Assembly (NCBI GenBank): GCA_030620095.1
Contig: JAUTXW010000109.1
Span: 1,525,501-1,589,500, forward strand
Direction of reading: 5' to 3'
Source of the DNA: Kuschelorhynchus macadamiae
Lineage: Eukaryota; Arthropoda; Insecta; Coleoptera; Curculionidae
DNA: 64,000 bases
Within the stretch, counting starts at the first letter, position 1, and each line of letters begins with the position of its first letter. The notes beneath the pieces were generated by a model. It did not search any database. It was not told the origin of the DNA and saw nothing but the letters and a program-made list of their open reading frames with translations. This document shows positions 37,314 through 47,913 of this stretch, in pieces. A program made the translations under genes and the position numbers.

Positions 37314-40300
37314 AGTATTAGTAATTTAAATATTTTATTGCTTACAGACCTATATTGCGCGTATTAAATTTTTGTTGATTTAGTTAAGCTTGCGGTTGGA
37401 CGTAAATAGGCTAATTATAATTATTGTGTATATTTAAGTTGTTATATCACTATATTTCAGTATTTATTTGACGCTAAGGATGCATGAATTCTTACATTTC
37501 AGTGATATCATTTATTTAGTTTTTTTTGGATACCTACGAATCTCCCTCGTATTTGTACAAATTTGGCAGCCAATAGGCGACACTTTGTTCACCGCGTGGT
37601 GTGGACTAGTTTTTGGCTTTCCTTGTTCCTCTTAAGACAGATTTAAAAATGCGTTCTTGTCGTACACTCAAATATTGCTTACTTCGTTGGCGAATAATTG
37701 CATGCATGTCGTTGATCCTAATAAATACAAGGGAATTTGATATTTAATATTATTATCGTTCAATTGGGAAGATAACATAAAGATTACAGCTTATTTTTCC
37801 TAGTTATTTTTCTGTTAATTTTGGTTTGTTGAATTATGATATTTATATAGCTTATAATTAATTGAGTTAATTAAATTGTTCTAGTATATATTTAAGCAAT
37901 AGTTTTCCTTTTCAATTAAAATCATTTAGACATACGTTTACTTTGGGGTTTTTATTTGCGTCGTCGCGTCGGCCCGGCAAACCTGTGTTGAGATTTGGCT
38001 ATCTTATGTTAAAAAAAGGGAACATTTTTTTGAATTCTTGTTTCTCTGCTAAACGTATTGGTTTCACGTTTAGCAAGCCATTTTATCTTCAGAACTTTGT
38101 GCAAGTCGGAAGCCATCTTGACGGGTCAAACTCTTGAAACGTAATTTGTTAGGTTTTCCCAGAGTTACATCAGTCAGGTAATACATTAAAATTTGTAATT
38201 ACGTTATTGATTATTTAGGTTAATTGTTCAAAATTTAAGAGTGATTTTTTTTATGAAATCTTTATATTATATTACTTAATTTCGAGATCACGCCATGCCA
38301 TGCTGACGCCTATTTTTTTCTTTTCCTTTCAGCTCTACACCGACTTGCCCTTTTGCCTTGCCTTTTATTTTCCTATAAACTAGTTTTTTTTTAAAACTGT
38401 TAAAATTGAAATCTAAAATTTCATATCATAATTTTGTCTTATCCATTTTGAAATCAGTACTTGGATTTCTGGATAAGTTTTTATAGCTAGACGCCTAACT
38501 AGCCGCCTTTAGAACTAGCCACTAGTTGCTAGATAATATGTTGTTGTCTACCACAACTATTTATTTAGGTTTGCCTAAATTAAATATTGGATAGAATTCC
38601 GATCCCAATTGCATCTTAAATTAAATTTTGGTTCCGAGAAAATAAGGTCATCTCGGATATAATTCGTCATAAATCCTGTTCGAGAACCATTGAGGGAGAG
38701 GAGTAGGTAGGCGTTAAAACCAGAACTGTTGCAGCCTTGGGCCGTCCATAAAGGTCGTCGGTTCTCCACCACGTGGCGAGAGTTTTGGTGAGAAATTTCC
38801 ATTTTTTTTTAATATCTAAAATTTTTTATTAGTTTGTTTCATTCGAAAATTTGAGTAATTAATTATCTTAACAGTGTTTAAATTATTGGCCAATTAGGGT
38901 ACATATAATTTAATATTAGTGACCGTAATTTTACAAATTATGTCACAAGAATTTTCCTTTTAATTATTGCTAATTTTTTTAAAATTATTAAATAATTCAC
39001 CTGTTACGTTGATTTTGAACATTTGCCTTAGTGTAATTTAATTATTTTGTAATAAATTTGGTAATTTGTTATTTAAATAGGTTTTTTTTATTGGTTAAGG
39101 TACAGATAATAATTTCAGAATAAGGATTTTCCGCAAAGTCCGGTTTATAACACGGCAGCACATTTATTTCTTTTTTTATTGTGGATGGCGCCCTTTTAAA
39201 AACCTTACTTAAGCTCCGTGTTATAAGACGTGTCTTCTGAAAAGAATACTGTATACATTCAATTATCGAAAAGGACAGAAAAAATAATTAAATTAGTTAA
39301 AACAACCCCGTCTGTCAACTCAAGCCAGAGCCGGCAAAAGGACCTGTCGTGCCTAGGCCCTTTTAAGAGGTTTGCCTAGTAATATTATGTTCGTTAAAAG
39401 ACCCATACGTTACAATATATACATATATACATATAAACATATGGCTTATTAATGAGAGATATAGGGGCTGTTATGCGGAAATTTAAAAATGACGGATAGG
39501 AATAGTTTTATTACTCCTTGGTTTGGTGCCCTTTTTCATTTGATATAACTGAATAAAGCAAATAAGCAGCAATCATTATAACATTACCAGTATGTTATTT
39601 TGCTATATATATTTCTATCTATTTGAATTTTATTCTGTCGTATAGTATAATATGTGTGTGTGTCGTCAGTAAGGATCACAAAGTGCTACTTGATTAAATC
39701 GTTATAAATATGTATTCTATCAAGCTGGATCATGCAACGAAACTGATTTCACCTTGTGGTGGCGTTAAAATTTTATAAATAGAATTTTTTGCTAATCAAT
39801 TAAATATTTTGAAAAACCGTTAAAACTACTTTACTTTTAAAAGCTAGATCTCTACTAACAGATACATACCAACTAACACTCACAAAATGCTCTGTACCCC
39901 AAAAAAATCCGTACATACTCGTACTTACAGTTTCTTTATCTTCTATCTATATGGCTTTCAAAGGTAATAATTGCAAGGATTGGAGATAACAATAGCTCAA
40001 TTTTTGGTAAATCAAACCTAATAAAAGGTACGTTTGCTAAAATGACCTTACTGTCAATTAAAAAGCACAGAAAGATGTCTTTTGAGTTCATAATTGCGTT
40101 TTAAAATACACATTTAATACTTACATTTTGTCTTTTGAAAATGGATAGTGGTTTACAGGTATGAAGCTTTGCATTGTAGTGTTTAGGAGAACTGAGGATT
40201 TTAAAAATTGATTTTACGAAAATGGATGACATTGTGACTGAAATTTTGACATAATGATTTTGAAAGTATGCTTTTTGGTAACTGTGACAGTTCTAACAAT

Positions 40301-40660
40301 ATATTTTACTTTTAGTTACACTGAAGGTGATCAGGTCGGATTCAGTTTATTCCTATCTCTAGGCGAAACCATATTATATTCGAATAATCTTTGTTTGTCA
40401 CAGGATATTTCTTAAATATTTCATACTGTACTTTGTTAGTACTAAAATTACAAAATATTATAGATATATTAATTTTAAATGATTACCGAATGGTAACGGT
40501 AGAGTTAAAGATAAAGTTATGCCTCGATTTAAATTAAACCGTTCACCAAGTGAAAAAATTTGGCGCATTAAAAATAAAATGCTCAATTAGTATTTTTTTT
40601 CCATTACTTCCGTTGGTTTTCAGGCACACAACTCTGGATTTTTTTAGACCCACTACCATA
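37314..40660. other. Unassigned DNA
   Basis: No convincing exon, TIR or domain. Short ORFs (37943-38137, 38575-38802) lack recognisable similarity. A small TACATA run lies at about 39417-39440. Confidence 0.4.
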
Positions 40661-43267
40661 AATGGATAGTCCTAATTTAATGACCGCTAATTTGATGACC
40701 AGCAAAAAAGGAAAACGAATATCCGTAGGTTTTAAAAATCCTAGAACTACCAAAATTGGCACAAATCTTTCCTAAAACAAACAGGATAAAATGGACTAGT
40801 ATCAACTTTCTGGTTACTCAAATTGAGGCATTTCCCTCTTGCAATTTTTTATAAAAAGTGATAGACCAGGGGTTTAAAGTCATCCTAAAGCTACGAAAAT
40901 TGACTCAAATCTTTACTAAGGTAAGCAACTTAAAATGGCTTAGTATCAATTTTATAGCCTCCCAGATTGGGGCTCCTTCAGTACTTTTTGTAAAAAGTGG
41001 ATGACCTGTGGTTTAAAGTAATCCTAAAGCTACCAAAATTGGCTTAAATCTTCACTAAAGCAAACACCATAAATTGCAATTTTTCATTAAAAGTGAATGA
41101 CTGGGGGTTTAAAGTCATCTTAAAGTTACCAAAATTGACTCAAATCACTCAAGCACACAGCATTAAACGGCCTCATATCAACTTTCTAGCCTCACAGATT
41201 GAGGCACTTCCATTTTTTAATTAAAAAATGACTGAGCAATTTTGATTCAAATCTTTATTAACATGAACAGCGTTAAATGGCTTAGTATCAACTTTCTAGC
41301 CACTCAGATTGAGGCACTTCCCTATTGCAATTTTTCATAAAAAATAAAGGACCGGGCATTTAAAGTTATTCTAAAGTTACCAAATTTGACTCAAATCTTT
41401 ATTAAGACGAGTAACATAAAATGGCCTAGTATCAAACTTTAGACTTTTACATCGGGTGTTTAAAGTCATTCTAAAGCTACCAAAATTGATTCAAATCTTA
41501 ACTAAAGCAAACAACATAAAATGGCCCAGTATCAGCTTCCTAGCACCACAGATTGAGGCACTGCCCTCCTGCAATCTTTCCTAAGAAGTAAATGACCCGG
41601 GGTTTAAAGTTTTTCTAAACCTACCAAAATTGACTCAAATCTGCACTAAAGCACACATGATAAAATGGCTAATTATCAAGTTTCTAGTTCCTTAGACTGA
41701 GGCACAAATTGACTCGAATATTTATTAAAGCAAGCCGCATAAAATGGTCAAGTGTCCTAGGTACTTACCTAGCCATATAAAATTTACCAAAATACCTACA
41801 TTTCATGATCCGTTTTTAACCGTTTCGACAATGTTTAGTAAAAACCATATCGGGGCTATAGCCTTCTAATGAAGCAATTTTCGATATATATCTAGATGAT
41901 ATCTTAGGCTTTATTTTAAAATATAAAAAAATATTAACCCTAATTTCGGGACACTTTCAACTTTTTCAGAAGGGATGAGGAAATCTTAAGACTGATGATT
42001 TGTACTATAAAGTTTATCTTTTTATACTTAGTATAATTCTCTTTAAATAAAAAATTAGAAGAAGGTTGTGCATTAATTTGAGGGGTTAGAAAACCAATTT
42101 TAATCCATTTTATGCCGCTTGTTTTGGTAAAGATTCAGGTTTATTATCATTAGGATGAGTTTAAATCCACAGTCATTTACTTTATACGAAAAATTACACG
42201 AGGGAAGTACTACAATCCGGGGATAGAAAGTTGATACAAGGTCATTGTATGTTGCTTGCTTTAGTAAACAATTTGAAACAGTTTTGGTAGCTTTAAGATG
42301 ACTTTAAATTTCCGGTCATTCACTTTTTATGAAAAATTGCAGTATAGAAGTGCGTCAATCTGACAGGCTAGAAAATTGATTCTTGGCCATAAAATGGCTG
42401 CTTGCATTAATTTTTTCATGAAAAATTATTGGAGGGAAGTCTCAATCTGGTGGCTAGAAACTTGATACTTGACGGTTTTATGTTGTTAGTTTAAGTCAAG
42501 ATTTGAGTTAATTTTGGTAGCTTTCGGATGACTTTAAATCCCCGGTTATTCACTTTTTATGAAGAATTGCAAGCGGGAAGTGCTTCAATCTGAGGGGCTA
42601 GAAACTTCATTTAGTGAAGACCTGACGTAATTTTGGTAGCTTTATAATGACTTTAAACCCCTGGTTATTCATTTTATATAAAAAAATTGCAAGAGAGAAG
42701 TGCCTCAATCTGAAGGACTAGAGAGTTGATACTGGTCCATTTTATGCTGTTTGCTTTAGTGAAGATTTCAGTTAATTTTGGTAGCTGTGGGGTAACTTTA
42801 AATCATCGTTTTTATGAAAAAATGCATAAGGGAAGTGCCTCAGTCTGAGGGGCTAGAAAGTTGATACCGGTCAATTTTATGTTGTTTGCTTTAGTGTACA
42901 TTTGAGTCAATTTTGGTAGGTTTAGGATAACTTTAAACTCCGGTCATTCACTTTTTATGAAATACAACAGGAAAGTGCCTTAATTTGTGGGGCTAGAAAG
43001 TTGATACTGAGCAATTTTATGCGTAAAATTTGGTAGCTTTGTGATGAATTTAAATTTCCGGTCATTCACCTTTTAAGAAAAATTGCAGGAGGAAAGTGCC
43101 TCAATCTGAGGAGTTAAAAAGTTTATAATTAGCCGTTTTATGCTGCCTGCTCTAGAGAAGATTTGTGCCACTTTTGGTATCTGGATTTTTAAAACCTACG
43201 GATATTCGTTTATCTTTTTTGCTGATCATCAAATTACCGGCCATTAAATTAGCTTTTTCGACCATAA
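40661..43267. mobile_element. Foldback-like element with tandem-repeat arms
   Basis: The left arm (about 40661-41760) contains about seven units of 110-150 bp with 'tcaactttctagcc', 'attgaggcacttccct', 'tgcaatttttcataaaaagt' and 'ctaccaaaattgactcaaat'. The right arm (about 42100-43267) has about eight units in opposite orientation. The outermost blocks also mirror each other: 'aaaacgaatatccgtaggtttt' at about 40712 and 'aaaacctacggatattcgttta' at about 43191. A non-repeated centre of about 340 bp separates the arms. This is the architecture of foldback transposons (TIRs made of direct repeats). No coding is present, so it is nonautonomous. Confidence 0.75.
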
Positions 43268-43538
43268 ACATCCTAGTTTACAACATATCGTCCCTCTTTT
43301 CACGAAGTGGCGTATATCGTGCTTTTTTCAAAAAATTTTACTGGCGTAAATGTATTTATTAAAAGTCTACTATTAGCACACAAATGGGCGTATATATCCG
43401 ATGAACGATTCAAAATATAAATGAACTAATAGTTTTGGCATATAAGCAAAAAGTATAAATACGAGCATTACAAACAGGTGGATATGATAAACGCCTGTTC
43501 CAAAAAATAACTTCATTTGACTCGTCAGGACACGCAAG

Positions 43539-43558
43539 GCGTATATCGATATACGCCA
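43539..43558. repeat. Perfect 20-bp palindrome GGCGTATATCGATATACGCC
   Basis: Two back-to-back copies of the sub-terminal GGCGTATATC word inside the left part of the 43.28-47.2 kb transposon, about 100 bp before its first exon. Confidence 0.9.
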
Positions 43559-43661
43559 GTTTGTGACATTATAGTTGCTTATTTTTACCCTTAAAAACTA
43601 GATTACCGGGTTTTTTACACTGCGTTATTGAAATATATTTTTCCAATAATTAATCTCAATA

Positions 43662-43883
43662 ATGGATGTGTTAGTGGAGTGGAGAAACGGGAAAAGAAAT
43701 GTAGTTGCATCGGATGAATTACGGCCGTTAAAAAAACATCAGAAATTTAAAAAAGGAGTCGGCGTTAAGATGTGTTACTTAAATAAGTGGTACTATGGCA
43801 AAATTATTAATTTACAAGAACTAAATAGTACTGAAATGGAAACAGAAAATCAACAACATTCTGAAAGGAAACAGAACCACAAG
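43662..43883 (+). CDS. Transposon gene, probable first exon
   Basis: MDVLVEWRNGKRNVVASDEL and a following KKGVGVKMCYLNKWYYGKII suggest a small SH3/tudor-like barrel (inference from the alternating hydrophobic/aromatic pattern only). The strong donor AAG|GTAAGT ends the exon at 43883 in phase 0, whereas the next exon needs phase 1. Either the weaker GT at 43888 is used or a further exon is missed. The exon belongs to the 43.28-47.2 kb transposon. Confidence 0.6.
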
Positions 43884-44226
43884 GTAAGTTTAATTTTTTT
43901 TTTAATTATGTCTAAAATTTAGTTCGAATTTTTTTATACTATCATGCCAAGGAAATTCTAGAGCAAGTGCTATGTTAGAATATTTTGGTTTCCAGACTAT
44001 CATGAATAAAATACTTACATTTTTAGATTGTAACAACCAAAACATGATATTTCAATCTTTTTGCCTAATTTCAGGTACTTTTTTTTTATAGTCTAGGAGA
44101 TAATAGGATACTTTTTCATTGTTCTGAAACTTTTTCGGCACTGTAAATTTAACGTATCGCACTCTTTAATAACGATAAAGAAAGTAGTTTTCAGAAAAAA
44201 ATTTAGTATTTTAACTTTTTATACAG

Positions 44227-44358
44227 ATTTGCAAATAGACCAGAACCAGGCCAGTGTTGATAGGATATTGCAGTCAGACGGCGAATCAGATATTCCCCTT
44301 TCATTTTTTCAAAACCGTAAAAACACTAATGCTGGTGATGAACATGAAGAGACCGAAA
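44227..44358 (+). CDS. Transposon gene, duplicated exon A
   Basis: 132 nt between 'ttatacag' and GTAAGT. Encodes LQIDQNQASVDRILQSDGES then IPLSFFQNRKN, an acidic, probably disordered segment. It is a paralogue of the next exon: same length, same phase, same opening bases. Confidence 0.75.
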
Positions 44359-44420
44359 GTAAGTTATTTGCTTTTCAAAGTTAAAATTTGTTTTATTAAC
44401 GTCGTGCCGTATTTATACAG

Positions 44421-44552
44421 ATTTGCAAATAGACCAGAACCAGGCCGATGTTGAAATAATAGCACAGTTAAGCGACGACTCAGATATGCCCCTCTCACGT
44501 TTTCAAAATCGTAAAAACGCAAATAACTGTAACCAACAAGAAAAGAACCGGG
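44421..44552 (+). CDS. Transposon gene, duplicated exon B
   Basis: 132 nt between 'ttatacag' and GTAAGA. Encodes LQIDQNQADVEIIAQLSDDS then MPLSRFQNRKN. It joins exon A in phase 1 and differs from it at many sites, so the exon duplication is not recent. Confidence 0.75.
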
Positions 44553-44614
44553 GTAAGATATATTTTTTATAAAGTTCAAGGGTTTAGTATAAAGGTCGTA
44601 ATTTTTAATTCTAG

Positions 44615-46789
44615 ATTTAACTGTAAGAGCTGCATCAGATGACGCAAATAGTGATGATTCTTTCAAGGACAAATCTTACAAAGACCAGTGTAAAATAAAA
44701 CACTGTTCCAAGACAAGTTCAAGCATTTGTGCTCGCGGTCACTGGCTCTGTGAGATTCATTTTGTGGATATTAAGGATGTATGTACCATACACAAAATCG
44801 TAGATTCTGATTCTGACACTGTTATTATATCCAGTACCAAAAAACGTAAAGCTTCTAGACAATGTGAAAATACTAATTGTTGGGATGAGATATTCACCAG
44901 TTGTCACAGATGTAGTGCACTTTTGTGCTACACTCATTTTATGGAAGATACGGAAGACTGCTTGTCGCATACAGATATTTTGGTACACAATTCATTAAGC
45001 GAAAGTAAATTGCCTATTCAGAGAAAGCCTAAAGATTATGTGGTTAATGGGTCAAACAAAGAAGCCGAAGAAAGAAAAGTTAAGAAGAATTTGTATAAAG
45101 AAGCCAAAAAGAAGAAGTATTCTGGGCAGGCCTATATCATACCAAATTCGATGAATTTAGTACCCCCCCAAAAAAGTTGGAGAAACCTGTAACAGCCGTT
45201 ACTGTCAAATGCAAAACAAAAAGTGTAATACCTTCTCTACAGAACAAAGAGAAAACATAATGAAAGAGTTTTACGCCTTAGGAAGATTAGACCTGCAGAG
45301 AGAATTTATTTGCCGTCATGTAGTTATTAAGGAATCGAAGGTGAAAAAAGAAGGATCGAGAAGAGAACTAACATATCATTATTTTTTGACTTCAAATGGT
45401 ATTATGACACCAGTATGTAAGAAGTTTTTTTTAAATACTTTGGCTATCTCCGAAAAAATGATGAGAACAGCCATGCTAAAGCTTTCACCAAATGGCACCG
45501 TCGAGAAAGAAAAAAGAGGTGGAAGAAAAGAAGGTGCGAAGATACGAGATGAGAAAATCAATTCTGATATAAGAGCTCCCCAAAGTAGAGTCACACTACT
45601 GCCGGCAAAAAACTTTACGAGAATACCTCCATCCTGAACTTAATTTAGTTAAAATGTACGATATGTATAAACAAGATGCTATAGAACAGAAAAAAGAGGG
45701 CAGCAGTATAGGTAGTATGGCCACCTATAGAAAAATATTTACCAGTATGAATCTATCATTCCATAATCCAAAAAAAGATCTCTGTACTTTATGCGCCAGG
45801 GTTCATGAAACTGCCGATGCCGATGGCATAGTGGAGGAAGCGTTGGGAAAAGAATATGAGCTTCACATTAAAAACAAAAATAAAGTTCGCGAAATAAAGC
45901 AAAACCTTAAAGATATGGCTACAGGGGATCCAAAAAAAATGTGTGCAGTATTTGATTTGCAGCAGGTAATCCACTTACCAATTAGTAATGAGAGTGCCTT
46001 GTTCTACAAACAACGTTTAAGTGTATATAATTTTACAATATACAACATCGCAAGCAGAGATTGTTACTGCTATACATGGCATGAGGGCGAAAGCAAGAGA
46101 GGATCATCCGAAATTTCGACATGTCTTTTCAAGTTCTTGCAAATTTATGATAAAGAGGGTGTTAAAGCTGTAGATTTTTTTTCCGACGGGTGTTTTGGCC
46201 AAAACAAAAATTCAGTTACACCTTCAATGTTTCTTTATTTTTTGTCCAAAAGCACTAGTATTGAAGTGATAACTCACTACTTCTTTGAAAAGAATCATGG
46301 CCAAAGTGAGGGCGACTCAGCCTACAGTGCCATTTCAACTGCAGTAAAAAAAGCAGGTGATATATTTCTTCCTAGCCAGCTTGTACCTATTTTTAAGTTA
46401 GCTAGAAAAAACACCCCTATATAGTCCAAGAGATGCAATATGGAGACTTCTGGGATTTCAAAAAACTATCTCAAGACCTCAGAGTGTTATCAGTTAGAAA
46501 GGATGATCAGGGCGAACAATTTAGGTTGTCGGAAGTAAGGGAGGTAAAAGTGAAAAAACATAATCTTGGAGTAATTTTATTTAAGACCGACCACCTACAG
46601 GGCCCATTTAGACGTATTTGCCTCCCTAGAAAGGTTAACGCAGGAAATATCAACCTCGAACGATTAAACACTACTGCTCAAAAAATTCCTGAAAAGAAAT
46701 ACGAATCATTGCGATCCCTATGCGAAGGAAAGAATCCTATTATTAGGCAAGATGTTTACAAAGATTTTTATTTTAGGCTAAAGCACTAA
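44615..46789 (+). pseudogene. DDE transposase-like gene, main exon with three frame breaks
   Basis: It opens after 'taattctag'. It begins with acidic DLTVRAASDDANSDDSF, then two cysteine/histidine-rich modules (CKIKHC...CARGHWLCEIHF and CENTNCWDEIFTSCHRC...CYTHF), likely zinc-binding. The core follows: DLCTLCARVHE, AVFDLQQVIHLP (Asp at about 45954), SVYNFTIYNIASRDCYCYTW, VDFFSDGCFGQNKNS (second Asp at about 46185) and HGQSEGDSAYS (Glu at about 46308), then LARKNTP and a C-terminal domain with QYGDFWDFKKL. The pattern 'FDLQQ..., YN.TIY, WHEG, SD.C.GQN.N, GHSQ.EGDS' is shared by many uncharacterised arthropod proteins. I read it as a DDE/RNase H-fold transposase; placement in the Sola superfamily is only a guess. 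Frameshifts near 45170-45180, 45610 and 46415 all sit at homopolymer runs. Confidence 0.7.
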
Positions 46790-47214
46790 GTTAATGTATC
46801 AAAAATATTATTGTTTTTGTTATTTGTTCGTTTTAACTTTTATACATGTTTTCAAATTTTCTGCTGTCTTAATGTAAATTAGCTGTAAAATAAATAAAAT
46901 TAAAAATTTTGTTGGCAGTTTTGTTTTATAACGTAAAGACGTATATCGTTAACGCCTTGTTAAAAAAAAACACAAAGGGGCGTATATATTTTTTTTGCGT
47001 CTTAAAAGTGTACCAAAATAGTTTTTTTTAACAATGTATTTCTATTATAAATTTGACCCTACCAAATATTAAAATTATGGTACGCAAAAGAAATATAAGA
47101 TACTGCTTAAGAAAAATCTACCAATATTTAATAAAAATTAAAAAACGACTTTCCTAGAGAATTATAAAATTTCATATACGCCAGTTCGTAAAAACAGGGA
47201 CGATATGTAAATTG

Positions 47215-47703
47215 TAGCGGTTGTCTATATAAATAAATTGACTTTAGACTGCTAATGCTAATATAGTGTAAACCATCACTTTCAAAACAGCTGAAAAGTC
47301 AATACCTTGAATGGTTTTTGTGAGTTTTTCAATAAATGCCATTTATTTAAAAAATCTCACCATGTTGTTGTATAAACCTGCTTGTTTAAAATTTTCAGAA
47401 TTTGTCTCAATATTTTTAACAATCTTTTGTTAAAGCAATCTAAATAATCAAGTGTATATGAAGTAAATTGTAGGGATTGTTATAAACAAAAAAGGAAAAC
47501 CGAATTCCAGTTACACAAAAATATTTTTTTACAAACATTTACATTTTACATACATAGCTAAAATAGCACTTTATTGTCCCTTTTGACGAACAGTTTATTT
47601 AATTGATTACACATAGGACGTTCAGAAATAAAAATAACTTTAAAATGTATTCTTTTATTAAAAAACAAAACAGTACAAAAACACGAAAAAATAGAAACTC
47701 TTT
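47215..47703. other. Spacer with the poly-A signal of the GT49 gene
   Basis: AT-rich. A minus-strand AATAAA at 47654-47659 lies about 45 nt beyond the stop of the glycosyltransferase last exon. Confidence 0.5.
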
Positions 47704-47913
47704 TTATCCATTTTTTGGGGCCATCATATTTAAGGGGTCTTTGTTGTAACGAGCAAATATTTCTTTTTTAAAATGGTCAAATTGTTTCCTGTTTTGGTTA
47801 TTTTGGTGTTCTCGCCAAGGGGGGCGAGTTTTCTTTACTTGAAGACCCCAGTGGCACGTGAATATTGGGGACAGGACGTAAAATTCGTAGCCCGCTACGA
47901 ACATTTCATATAC
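47704..47913 (-). CDS. Glycosyltransferase family 49 (B4GAT1-like), last exon
   Basis: Acceptor 'cttgtattttag|GTATATGAAATG'. The exon encodes 69 aa: VYEMFVAGYEFYVLSPIFTC, HWGLQVKKTRPPWREHQNNQ, then NRKQFDHFKKEIFARYNKDP and a short end. This is the C-terminal end of the GT49 (Glyco_transf_49) fold found in beta-1,4-glucuronyltransferase 1 and its many insect paralogues, Golgi type II membrane enzymes that add glucuronic acid to glycans; the acceptor here is unknown. It joins the exon at 55069-55222 in phase 0 (NSQ|VYE). A poly-A signal follows. The phase match and the domain continuity across 7.2 kb make the pairing strong. Confidence 0.8.
   Translation of the reverse strand, partial: VYEMFVAGYEFYVLSPIFTCHWGLQVKKTRPPWREHQNNQNRKQFDHFKKEIFARYNKDPLNMMAPKNG

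Larger units (their letters stand above)
43281..47214. mobile_element. 3.9-kb DNA transposon of a poorly described DDE type
   Basis: The ends ACATATCGTCCCTCTTTTCA (43281) and, in reverse from about 47214, ACATATCGTCCCTGTTTTTA continue into ACGAAsTGGCGTATAT, a TIR of about 34 bp with few mismatches. No clear target duplication is visible outside the TIR; ATAT inside the shared ACATAT/ATATGT is one possible reading. GGCGTATAT words recur near both ends. It contains a multi-exon, transposase-like gene on the plus strand and a poly-A signal near 46891. It lies immediately beside the foldback-like element. Confidence 0.75.

Noticed and set aside
40661..43267. CRISPR-like or simple satellite interpretation of the 110-150-bp repeats
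   Set aside because: Units are long, diverged, without unique spacers, and change orientation once in the middle, fitting foldback arms instead.
43270..47220. piggyBac identity for the 3.9-kb transposon
   Set aside because: No TTAA at the ends and none of the piggyBac core motifs were seen.
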